Below, piece after piece: positions 50,090 through 59,705 of a DNA stretch of 64,000 nt. The stretch is taken from the NCBI GenBank assembly GCA_930367215.1, contig OV884056.1, forward strand, positions 93,879,285 to 93,943,284. The letters run 5' to 3'. The position numbers and the translations under genes were made by a program. The notes under the pieces were generated by a model that was not told the DNA's origin, ran no database searches, and saw only the letters and a program-made list of their open reading frames with translations. This DNA comes from Pollenia angustigena. Its lineage: Eukaryota; Arthropoda; Insecta; Diptera; Polleniidae. How positions within the stretch are numbered: position 1 is the first letter of the stretch; every line of letters begins with the position of its first letter.

Positions 50090-50727
50090 AAAAAGACAAT
50101 CACCACGACGCTGTGCCGACGTTGCAGGGGGTACTATCAACATCAATACAACGTTTACCAAATTTACAATGTTGTCACAATATTAAAATCATAACGCCAA
50201 ATGTGCGTCTTCCGACTCTTCTTTTTAGTGTTGTCACAGTACTGTAAATTTAAAATGTTGGGTTCACGAATTTACAACGTAGTCACAACCGTCTTCCGAC
50301 TGTTATTTTCAATATTGTTACAAATAAAAATTCGCTAAATAAACAAGCAAGAATTTTTATATTTTCTAACCTTAAATAGTTTTTGTGTTTTTATTTTAAT
50401 ACGACACTATTCAATTAATAAGACTAAATTTTTGTATATACAGTGTTGTAGCGGTATAGAATTATTATAAACACGGTATTGGGAAATAAAGGTTTACATT
50501 TTGTTTATAAAGTGTTGTAGCTCCATAGTTTTATGGTAAATACGACAGTAATAAACTAAAGTACCGGTGTTGAATCTTATTTAAAAACGGTATTAAAAAA
50601 CAAAGGTTGTAGTTTTTTATCTACAGTGTTGTGATGGTACCATATTTTTGGTAGAGTCACAATTTGGCATTTAAAGGTTTGTGACGGTACATAATATTTA
50701 GAAGAGTCGTAATTTCTGCCTGGGTGG
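50090..50727. repeat. insertion with CCCAGGCAGAAA ends and repeated GTTGT-C-GGTA motifs
   Basis: CCCAGGCAGAAA at the left is matched by TTTCTGCCTGGG at the right, where it cuts the env fragment. Inside are many variants of GTTGTAGCGGTAT, GTTGTGATGGTACC and GTTGTCACAGTAC, and two CGTCTTCCGACT blocks. No target-site duplication is visible. It is probably a non-autonomous element of unknown type. Confidence 0.45.
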
Positions 50728-51058
50728 GTTCAATAAAATATATTTCATTTTCGTGTTTAATTATGCATTCACATTCACTTTCATTTTTTTTATTTAACAA
50801 ATTTCTGATACACTTATTTTCTAAAAATGCTATCTTTGAACCTTTTATTTCATAAAGCAAATTATCAATATTTGTAAGCTTCTTATTCATGTCAAAATTT
50901 AACTCAAAGTGATTATCACGTGAAGAAAAGGAAACTACTGTTAAAATGGTATAAGATTTCATTGTATTAGGAATTTGAATTATGAAATACAACACGTCTT
51001 CCCCTTGCCATAGGAAAGTTTTAATATAGTCTAATTGATTTGTATTCAATTTAGAAAT
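50728..51058 (-). pseudogene. errantivirus env fragment
   Basis: The middle part of an F-type env (TNQLDYIKTFLWQGEDVLYFIIQIP, then CIRNLLNK, ECECIIKHENEIYFIEP) resembles the same part of the env at 59911-61077. It is joined directly to gag on its 5' side and cut by the insertion at 50090-50727 on its 3' side. Confidence 0.7.
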
Positions 51059-51059
51059 T

Positions 51060-51751
51060 TTATCTGGGTCTATTAATCTCGGATTTAGATGCAGTTAAAC
51101 CAATTTCATCGTTCAGCTTTTTAATTATTTGTCTATGTGCTGATCCCTGCTCTAAAATCTGTAATTCATTTAATGCTTCTATCAGTCCTTCAATGTGTGC
51201 GGCAAATGCAGTTATCGATTGGTAATTTTGATGTGCACGAGCTAGCTCAGAGTGCAAAGTTGCAAATGATTTGAAACAATTCTTTAGTAAGGTAGACAAT
51301 GCCTCGTAAGTTGTTGGGCTTTCGTATGTAACAATTTTGTTTTTAACTTTCTCTGATAGCTTTGTAGCTTAGATAAATTTAATAAGGTTAGGTTTGTCTG
51401 CTGTTGTCAATTTGTCATAATAAAATTTTGTTACCCCCAAAAAATTGGAAAGCCTGTGAATTCCTGAATTAACTTAGAAGCTGTAATTAAATCGAAACTT
51501 GCCATAGTGTCAAAATTGTCACTTGTGTCTGTTTCTGATATTTTAGGTTTGAGGAATGTCCGTATTTGTCCTACTAGTTGTTCCAATATTGCCACTTGCT
51601 CATCTAACAGACTAACTGGTATGGCCTTAAAAATATGTATGCGTGTTTGCTGTATCAAATCTTCCTGTTCCTTAATGTAAGCAAGACTAAAAGTTCTATT
51701 CGGAGCCTTTTTTAAATTATTCAACAATCTTTGTAATTCTGATATCCCCAT
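51060..51751 (-). pseudogene. gag-like fragments of a gypsy-type element
   Basis: The first piece, 51751-51431, begins MGISELQRLLNNLKKAPNRT and ends FDLITASKLIQEFTGFPIF, which matches the capsid start seen in errantivirus Gag (x-LIxxFxG). A second piece at 51299-51060 (LLKNCFKSFATLHSELARAHQ...) continues helical. A frameshift with a short gap lies between. The end of gag is fused to env sequence at 51058, so pol was deleted. Confidence 0.6.
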
Positions 51752-51787
51752 ATATACCTTACAAAATTTATAATTTATTTTATCTCA

Positions 51788-51985
51788 TTACACTGCTTGT
51801 GTGGCAGCAAGTTTAAGAGCCTTTTTTTTCATATAATATTTATAATACTCATTTAACTTAAACATAAACAAAATTAGTACTACAACCAAAGTTATTTGTT
51901 GCAGGTGATCGGACGTAACCGTTAATTCTCCAGGTCCACTATTATTAGTAGTGATAATGGCTTCTTTAGAGAACCATCCGCCCAT
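51788..51985 (-). CDS. small ORF with myristoylation-like N-terminus and membrane segment
   Basis: 65 residues, starting MGGWFSKEA, where Gly2 and Ser6 fit the consensus for N-myristoylation. A hydrophobic segment ITLVVVLILFMFKL lies at about 31-44, and the end is basic (YYKYYMKKKALKLAA). It stands 36 bases upstream of the gag fragment in the same direction and downstream of another broken frame, inside an LTR element. I do not recognise a family, although some gypsy-type elements carry a small ORF before gag. The intact frame in a decayed neighbourhood is notable, but it is short. Confidence 0.45.
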   Translation of the reverse strand: MGGWFSKEAIITTNNSGPGELTVTSDHLQQITLVVVLILFMFKLNEYYKYYMKKKALKLAATQAV

Positions 51986-52018
51986 TATACGCGTTTTCTG
52001 ATTTTCTTTATCTGGGTT

Positions 52019-52436
52019 TTGAACTTTAGCTTATCCGCTTTGTTCACAGCAAGGTTTAGATCACGATACACGATTGCCAATTCCTTCTTTTTTTCAAACG
52101 CTTTGCCGGAACGCCTAGTTTTCTTATTCTTCTTTTTTGGTAAATCAACTGCAGTTCTATTTCGCTATTTCTGTTGGCGCTGGCGATACTCTTCGATTGT
52201 AATTCTCTTCGTTGTGGTTCTGCACACAGGAGGATATTGGTTGATTTGTGACACCGGTTCTGGGATGTACGAAATCAAATACTCTTCCCACTTCCTGAAG
52301 ATCTGTTCGATTCTTTGTTTGTCTGCTTCAAAACTATCTACAACTTTTTTTCCATTAGCAAGAAAATTAGGACAAAAAGATCTGAACTTCCTTATAGTGG
52401 CAGGATCGCCATGTAAGGGCTGTGTAAGGTGTGGTG
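52019..52436 (-). pseudogene. broken ORF near the 5' end of an LTR element
   Basis: The minus strand reads a basic, Gln- and Lys-rich protein (...FRKWEEYLISYIPEP ... TIEEYRQRQQK, stop, RNRTAVDLPKKKNKK ... AIVYRDLNLAVNKADKL). One stop (TAG at about 52165) breaks it. A TGGCGATCCTGCC motif (52401-52414) at its start resembles a primer-binding site, which implies an LTR to the right (about 52415-52700). No family is recognised. The plus-strand ORF here is a shadow. Confidence 0.45.
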
Positions 52437-52560
52437 TTTAGGTGTAGAGGATGTTTTCCCTATAGCACTCTAGTTTATTTACAGCTCAAGTGTGTTCTGA
52501 GCCAATTGGTAGGCTGCTACCAGTGATTTACTAGGAGCCTAAATCTGAGAGTCAAAAACT

Positions 52561-53779
52561 GTCTTCAATTGCCAGAATGATTCTGCCTTTATTTGCCATT
52601 AATTTTTCTATTTATACAATTTTTGTTAACATACTCTTACTTCACTATTATACAATTTTTAACATACTTATGGCCAATTTTCAGGATTGATATTGAAACA
52701 CATTTATTTTTAAAATCGTTTTAAATACAAAATTCTCTTCTTCACTAAAAACTTAAGTGAAACTTAAGTCAACGATGTGGTACACTTATAGCCTTTTCAC
52801 ACTTGTCAACATTTAATTTTCCCATAAGAAATACATAGGGATAAAAATCAAAATTTTTCAACATTTTTACAGAATGTTACTATCTCATTTTGTTCCCTTT
52901 TACATTTTTCGATTCTTTTAGTGTCATCACTAGAAAAGTGGCAATAAATTCGGTTATTATTGTGGCATCACTGACAAAATGGAAGTTGCTTTGAAAGCAG
53001 CGTTACCATTTCTCAAGTTTTTCCTTTTTTTCGAGCCTTATTTTGCTTAATTTTGCTGAAATTATAAAACGAAATGAATTAGAAATACATTTTGGTGCTA
53101 TCTTTTAAAATGTTGGCACTTTTGTAGAAAAAAAGTATTTAAAAAAATAAAAGTTTTTTTTTCAGAAGTGGTGACATTTTTTATTGATAGTAGATGTTAG
53201 ATGTTTCAAGTGTGAACTCGTATTTCACATTTTCAACATCTTCCATGCGTTCCTCCGAAATGTATGCAAGTGAACAAAGGGTATTAATTTCAACTTAAGT
53301 TTCCATTGTAATATTTTAGCAAGGTGGCCTCAATATCACAACAATACAACAACAACAGGCAAAGCATTAGCAGTCAGCTGTTTTTTCAGACCACCTTGTA
53401 AATAATTACACTTTTTTATATTTTTTTTTGTATTTAGTAGTGTTACCATACTTTTATCTTAATTAAATAAGACTTTTCAAATTAAACTCAAAAAACCAAT
53501 CTGTTTTAAATACGATTTAAGTTTGTTATGAAAATTAACTTAATATTGATTTAAATACCATCCTGAAAATTGGGCATTAGAAAATGTCTTATTATTAAAA
53601 TTTTATTTGTTTGATATATGTAGTTGGTAAATTTTAAATTAGGTCAGTTTTATTTATTTGTTTTTTTATTTTAGCTCAATATTCATTGCTCGTATTTTAT
53701 TTCATTTAATTCGTTTGCTTTTTGTTATATTTGTTGTTACTTTTTTTTCTTTGTTTTTTTTTTTTACTTAATTTTTGGT
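52561..53779. other. LTR remnant and MITE-like sequence
   Basis: Probably includes an LTR end (to about 52700) and one or two small inverted repeats: TTCACACTTG at 52795 against CAAGTGTGAA at 53208, and CAAGGTGG at 53321 against CCACCTTG at 53392. Ends and duplications are not clear. Confidence 0.35.
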
Positions 53780-54190
53780 GACTAAGTGTCCGTACTTTAC
53801 ACCCTGTTTACTTAAAGTCAGTCCTAATTGAATGTCTTTTAAATGTTCGTAATAGCTTTTGATGTTATCTAAAAATCCATCCGATATTACCTTTCTAACT
53901 ATCTGATTCTACAATACATAAGTGGCATTTTCCAAATTTTTAATAAATTTAGTTTCGTTGTTTATGTGATATTAAATGTTGTTAATGTCGTCCTGTGTTA
54001 ACGAGCTATCTTCTATTTTCTTCAATCGGGCATGAATTTCCTGAATGTCCTCGTCATCCAGAGTTCCAAACAAAAATTTAATTCCACTACCTAAAGCGTT
54101 GAAAGGTCCGCGTTTGTGTCTAATGTTGAACAATTTCCTTTCATCGTCAGCCATTTTAAGGTATAGTTGTCTGCAAAAATTCATTTTCAT
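53780..54190 (-). pseudogene. errantivirus env N-terminal fragment
   Basis: Starts before a furin-like RHKRG site followed by the Gly/Ala-rich fusion-peptide-like segment and FGTLDDEDIQE, the same arrangement as in the env genes at 28344 and 59911. It stops after about 70 residues and then degenerates. Belongs to the pol remnant at 54313-56350. Confidence 0.75.
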
Positions 54191-54312
54191 TAAATTCGTT
54201 TCCTAATAGTTCATATGCTAATTGAATTTCTGTTTTATTAATCTTTATAATGAGTTCATTTTACTTATAAGGTATGTCTATTGTTCCTTTCTGTAGTATT
54301 ACTTAACCCCTG

Positions 54313-56350
54313 TCACTGCTTATCTCCTGAATTTGTATCGTCTGGGTAGTTACTGTCGTCGCTAGTAAAAGGTATATCAGGATCGTTAGTATCATCTTTG
54401 TTTTGGCCCCTGGAAGAGATATTATTATGAAAGTATTTTTTTCTTTTAAGACATGTTTTACATTTCCGTATATTTGTCTTTTTTAGTTTAATTATATAAT
54501 GATCATCATTTTCCCTACGTAGGACTTGTGCATGCTTCAATAAATTTGCTTTTTTGTCTAATCGCTTTCTTGAGTTTTCTGCGTCTAAAAACCTTGTATC
54601 TATTTCATAGTCCTTCCTATTTTAATTAGCATTATTTATCCTATTTTCCTTTACAGTTTGAGCATCTTTTGTAAGAGGTTGATTATTAAAGAAAATATTG
54701 CAAGGAGTTTCCCCAGTGGTTGAGTGTGTTATGATATGATTGTAAGTGAAAACCGTTTGTTCAATTGCTATTTGCTTTAATTCCTGATCATTGCCAGTGT
54801 TAATAATTCTTAATTTCTCATTTTAAGTTTAATGCAGCCTTTCAATATTTGCTATTTCTGTTTTTTCTGTTGTAATTTCGAGTCCTATGTTTAAAGTCCT
54901 ATACCATTCTTGCAAACTTACATTGACTAATCCTGCATCTTGATCAGTTTTAATTACTTTTGGAGGACACATGGCATTAAACACTTTCAATAATGCTCTT
55001 TTCGCTTCAACCCATTTAGTGTGATTTAGATATTCTACCATAGCATTTTTAGAGAAAACATCAATGTAGGTTAGGTATGCTCAATTGTCCCACTTCCAAA
55101 TATCAATAATATATTTATCTCGAATATAGTATGTAGGAGGTGTGACTTTAAAAGGCATTCTCGTAACTCTGTGGGCGAATTTGCATTGGTTACATAAGTC
55201 GCAATTATTTATTATATTTGATATCTCCGTAACATAATTGGGATAGTAGTATTTCCTTTTAAATTCAGCTTGTGTCTTTTCTATTCCTTGGCGCAACCCT
55301 TTTAAATGTATAGTCAAAATTAATTCTTTGAACCTATCATAAGATGTTATATCCTCCAACAATTTTGTAGCCCTTAAAATACGATTTTTCTTCGTCTGCC
55401 TCACAAGATCCGCGTATACAGATTGAAATAGTATAAAATCATTATGGTTTTCGAAATATATTGTTGCTGTAATACCCGCAAGTTTTTCCAAAATAGTTTT
55501 CCTTGCAAAGTCGTGTGTCATCTCAACATAGTCTATAATAGTTCTAGTATTTCTAAATATAATTTTCAGTGTCTGTTTTTCCACAGAAGCTCGTCTTAAT
55601 AAAAACTGTCTACGAAAAACATTAAACGGTCTTTCTGTTATAAATATAAAGTTAGAATTGTCTTCATCTGCTGAGTGTGTTGTTGCCATGTCAGAAGCTA
55701 TATCATTCATATGGCACTCGACATTATTTATTCGCGATAGGGCATTGGCCACTCTATTTTCTTTCTCCAGAATGTATTTCACATCAAAGTCATATTCATT
55801 TAATTCTGTAACTTGGAGTTGGGTTCTTTTAAACTGTGCAACAACTGCAGGGGTTTGTGGTCACTGTAAATGGTAAATTTCCTTCCTATAGGTAGTGCCG
55901 AAAGTATTTGGTTGCCCAAACAACAGCTAGAAGTTCTTTCTCTGTAGCAGAGTAGTTTATCTCATGTTCGTTGAGAGTTCTACTCTCAAAACAGATAAGG
56001 TGATTCCCTTGACTAAGTACAGCTCCTAACGCTACATTGGAAGCATCAGTGGTAAGGGTGAAAATTTTTGTAAAATCTGGGCTTTTCAATATAGGGTCAC
56101 TTGATATAAGGAGCTTTATTGTTTCGAAAACCTTTACATATTCACTGTTATGTCAGTCAACTTTCTGACCTTTTTTCAAACAAGTCGTTTAGGCTTTGCA
56201 TATTTTTTCAAAATCTCTTATGAATTTCCGGCAGAACCCCGCGAGCCCTAAAAATTGCTTTATTTGTTTTTCATTTCTAGGAATTGGAATATTTTGAATA
56301 GCTGCAATATTTTTTGGGTTCGGTTTTATACCGCTCGGGGTGACAATATG
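54313..56350 (-). pseudogene. errantivirus pol remnant (RT end, RNase H, integrase)
   Basis: Read in order: about 56350-56100 holds the RT thumb (VTPSGIKPNPKNI, FLGLAGFCRKFI) with stops; 56089-55886 the RNase H ([27 protein letters not shown]); 55782-55081 the tether and integrase HHCC finger (...CDLCNQCK); 55041-54829 the integrase core; and 54540-54313 the C-terminus, which is Lys-rich then Asp/Asn-rich. RT before the thumb, protease and gag are missing, cut at about 56350. At least five frame breaks are present. Confidence 0.8.
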
Positions 56351-56416
56351 CTAATTTATTAATACAATAAATTAGCAATTAAATTGTAAGTAACGAGTTG
56401 AGAAGCTGCCGGTTTC

Positions 56417-57007
56417 TTATACTCTGGTCACAAATAGTTCTGACGTACATTTCGTTTCAAAGATTTGTTTAAAACGATACGCAGCACAGTTCCTCCAGAA
56501 AAGGTCGAAATCTGCGTTACTGATTTCACTTCTTACATATTGCACCCAAGGTGCATAATTCTCGGAGTGTTCTGTAAAAATTAAGAAAGATATACATATA
56601 TAAATTTATAATTCATTGCCATTATTAGGTAACAAATGTTAACACTTACCATATTCAACCTTTTCCTCTGAAGAAATATTTTGGTCCTTAAAAACTTCCT
56701 TTGTCAAAAGGTTTAAATTTGCTAACTTGTTATAGAGTTTACCCCTTTTACCATTCGTGTTAAAAGACTAGAATAATATAATTCCAAAAATTTGAGAAAG
56801 TATTATTAGTTACTAAATAAAAACGAAGGCAATATTTACTAATTCCTCTGACAGAAATATTTTGCAAATTTGCTTTTCCATGTCTGCACATTCCGAAAGA
56901 GAACAATCATACCCATTAACTTCCAAATATTTTGTTATTGTGTTTAATAACACGGCACGGTGTTCTTCTTGGTGAACCTTTTTTTTCGTAGAATTGGATA
57001 ATATCAT
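56417..57007 (-). CDS. unrecognised spliced gene or pseudogene, three 3' exons
   Basis: Three pieces join in frame on the minus strand with good splice sites: 57007-56840 (donor GTAAAT), 56767-56650 (acceptor TTATATTATTCTAG, donor GTAAGT) and 56571-56417 (acceptor TTTTTACAG, stop TAA). The introns are 72 and 78 bp, normal for flies. The joined 146 or so residues contain KKVHQEEHRAVLLNTITKYL, CSLSECADMEKQI, NTNGKRGKLYNKLANLNLL and YAPWVQYVRSEI ... LFWRNCAAYRFKQIF. I do not recognise the family. Upstream (57010-57255) there is more coding-like sequence in shifting frames, so the N-terminus is either further spliced or broken. It may be a small host gene, a transposon-derived gene, or a decayed transposase. 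Confidence 0.5.
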
Positions 57008-57439
57008 TTCAAGTTTTTGTGCTGGAAAGGATATTGAGGACAGAGGGAAAAGGCCGCTTAGGTAATTGCTGTTTTGGGAGAGTAATCTAAAACTTTTAAT
57101 TCTGCTTGTGTTACTAATTCACCGCATCCGATTCTTTTTTCCAATTTTTTAAGTTGAATTCAAAATTAGCCTGATCACCAATTTGAAGTGATAAAAACAA
57201 TTTTTTAACGTGATGTAGCTGAATAATTTTAAGCGTTATGTTTTCTTCTGCAAAAGAAAAGAAGAGAAATTTTTTGGTTTTTCTAAGACTAAATAACTCT
57301 TACATACGTATATTTAATTACAGGGTGGCTGATGAATATTGCTACATTAAGAAAAGCAAACAACTTTTTTAGTGTACGGAATTATTTTTTCTTTTAATCA
57401 CGCTAGGCTCATTCAATTTTATTAAATATAGCTTAATTA

Positions 57440-57880
57440 GTTTTAAAAATAATGGAATTTTAATGAAAAAGTTGTTCATTACTGCTTGGAGAGTTGAGAC
57501 AGGAATAGCCGCAATTGTTTCTTGAATGGATTGCTTTAGTTCATTCAAATTTTTTGCTTTGTTGAATTTGATAATTTTATTGCTTTTATATAAAGTTTTT
57601 ATTATATTTATTTAATATTCACTTAGAATTATTACAAAGAAAAAACGGTATTAACTATACGAATGTTAAAATGAGAGTGAGAGTACTTTTACATACAGTG
57701 CGAATGCAAAGTAGCAAAAGCAAAAACAGAACAACGTACACATTGGATAAGGGTTGCCATATGTTCCCAATAGACTTCCTATTTGCAATAACCCCACAAG
57801 AAAAAGTCAGGTGCAGTAAGGTCTGGCGACATGTGGGAGCAACGTGGGGGTGTGTGGAGTTTCTGGATATTAGCTAATTA
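57440..57880 (-). pseudogene. C-terminal part of a DUF4817-type mariner-like transposase
   Basis: The minus strand shows SPDLTAPDFFLWGYCK at about 57840-57790, the last DDE/D motif region of mariner-like transposases, and NLNELKQSIQETIAAIPVST at about 57560-57500, the usual C-terminal helix. The two are separated by an unrelated AT-rich stretch with stops. Confidence 0.75.
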
Positions 57881-57889
57881 GTTTTTCCA

Positions 57890-58910
57890 AAACTTGTTCA
57901 GATGTTTTGCCACTGGATCGCTCTTTCGGCGCCACATACGATACATTGACGACGCATGAATCTAAGAAATGAAAACAAATTTTCTTGTACCATTTCGTAG
58001 ATCTATTCGATATAGACCAAGCATGGAATCTAAAAGATCCACACCTCCCATATATTTGTTATAAATATCTACAACTTTTGGGCAATTTATTTCTAAATAC
58101 TTTTTTCACGTCTTCTGTATTGTCTGTTTGCTGTAGTGGGTTCGCTTCTCACGAACGTCGAAAGCATGTTTACCATTTTATTGTCGAACCAGGATACAAA
58201 AGATATTTTTACATTATCTATTTCTGCAACTTTTTCGATAAAATTCCGAAGACATTTTTTCTTCCTCTCTTTTTCTGTTGGAATATCAATATTAAGTACT
58301 CTATTGAGTCTGACTATTCCTAATGCATGTAGACCCGTTATGGCCAGATGAACTTGAAGTTAAGGACTGTTGAACCAGTTATCAAAACAATCTTATAATT
58401 TTTATGTCTAGGGACTGTAGCAGTTAGCCGTGAAACAACATTTCAAAAGGTCAAAGTCGTAGCTAAAACCTTATATGCCGCTAAGAACCAGATTTTTGTA
58501 GCCCCATTTATGTGGTTTTTTGGGATTATATTGTTTAAGTTCATGGCGACATTTTGTGAGGAAGTTTAAAAAGGGCCTTATTTTGAAAAGTTTGTCATGT
58601 CCAGCCAAACCATGTTGGACAAATTCATCATTTTCGCAAAATGAAGAAACCATTTTATCTCTTTCTATATGTTACAGGACATGGTTTTAAAAACGAAGGG
58701 CTGACCGAGTTCTGAATTCCAATAACGTCTAGCAGAAGGCAGCTTCAATAATGACATGAACAGACATAAACCAAATAATTGTTCCGTTTCGGCTCGCGTA
58801 ATATTGGCTGGTTTGTTGTATTGTCTTGTAACGACACGTTTCCGCTGACTGGCTGGGGTAGACTCAGCGGTGGCCAGGGTCGTAGGGGAGCGAAATAATA
58901 ACACGCTTCT
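57890..58910 (-). pseudogene. second piggyBac-like transposase, full length but broken
   Basis: Pieces run in normal order: 58904-58665 (ITRAETEQLFGLCLFMSLLK, LPSARRYW, the N-terminal part of the catalytic domain), 58653-58471 (DKLFKIRPFLNFL, then KCRHELKQYNPKKPHKWGYK and NLVLSG), about 58430-58330 (RLTATVPRHKNYKIV), 58330-58130 (KISFVSWFDNKMVNMLSTF) and 58060-57920 (STKWYKKICFHFLDSCVVN). Breaks separate most of them, and the VDEQ-type segment is deleted between the first two. No TTAA ends were located. Confidence 0.8.
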
Positions 58911-58924
58911 CTTACCACGTTATA

Positions 58925-59705
58925 ATACGTATCGCTTTATTTTAATTACTTTACACGGTTGATCAGTAGCGCCACCTGGTGCAGTGGGAGCAGAACCAGA
59001 GGCCAGCACGAGGTTTACCACTCGGGTGTTCACCAACGCCTCTGCTACCACGCTGGGGAAGGCTGAGGAAGCACACTGGGACGGCACAAGGTCGACCACT
59101 CGAGTGTTGTCCCGGGATACTTCTCTTCAGCGCAGGCGTTGTGAGTATTTGCCCGGAAAAGCCAACAGGTAATACTCACACTACCATATATGCCACTGAG
59201 TGAGATCTAATAATTTAAAAACTACTTCGACTGTGAATTCGCCACTGGCCTAAGTAGTTCTTACCTTATGTCGATCTCGTCACCGACTGCCTCGTACCAG
59301 CCGATGCTCGCCCTTTTATACTGTTTGGTTTAACACACAGGCATAACCACACGCAAGTTTTCTTTTTTCTTTTATATTTGAATAAAAAACATTTATTTTA
59401 TTAAAAAGGATTTTGATATTTTTATTTATTTTTTCTTTGGTATTTTTATAAACCGTTTCGATTTGATGGTTTTCTAGAACTGAATTTTTATTCTGTTCTT
59501 TACATATTCTTAGCTTAAACTTATGAACTATTTCTGCATGATCAGCACAACGATCATGGATGATGAAATTCCATTGCTCGTTGGGCAATCAACAAATGTA
59601 CAGAAAACGAAATCAATACTTCTGTAAACAATTTCATGAATCATTGTTTACAAAATCATTGGTTTTTCTTGTGCAATTGGTTCTTCTTGGGTGGCATATA
59701 TAACT
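58925..59705 (-). repeat. probable 3' LTR of the right-hand errantivirus
   Basis: The left flank of the env remnant ends with the purine tract AAGGGAGGGCG followed by AGTTATATATGCC, the same junction type as in the errantivirus at 28377. Downstream in minus direction are a TATA box, a GC-rich transcribed region with two imperfect copies of a CACTCG-GTGGT block (near 59017 and 59095), and AATAAA at about 58936-58941. The end of the LTR was not fixed. Confidence 0.55.
59290..59320 (-). promoter_or_regulatory. candidate LTR promoter (TATA box)
   Basis: TATAAAAGGGCGAGC on the minus strand (59320-59306), with a likely start about 30 bases downstream near 59290 and a GACGAGATCGAC stretch a further 30 bases on. 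This is a good core promoter by eye. Confidence 0.5.

Noticed and set aside
52019..52441. 140-residue plus-strand ORF
   Set aside because: The minus strand over the same bases reads an element-like protein in the direction of all neighbours; the plus frame has no recognisable feature.
52789..53220. Possible MITE with TTCACACTTG ends
   Set aside because: Only about 10 bases match and no duplication was found; too weak to list as an element.
58979..59203. Two overlapping plus-strand ORFs in the GC-rich segment
   Set aside because: GC-rich sequence lacks stop codons by composition; the segment looks like LTR regulatory sequence.
59316..59588. 90-residue minus-strand ORF
   Set aside because: Lies between env and the TATA box, inside the inferred LTR (U3); no similarity to a protein.
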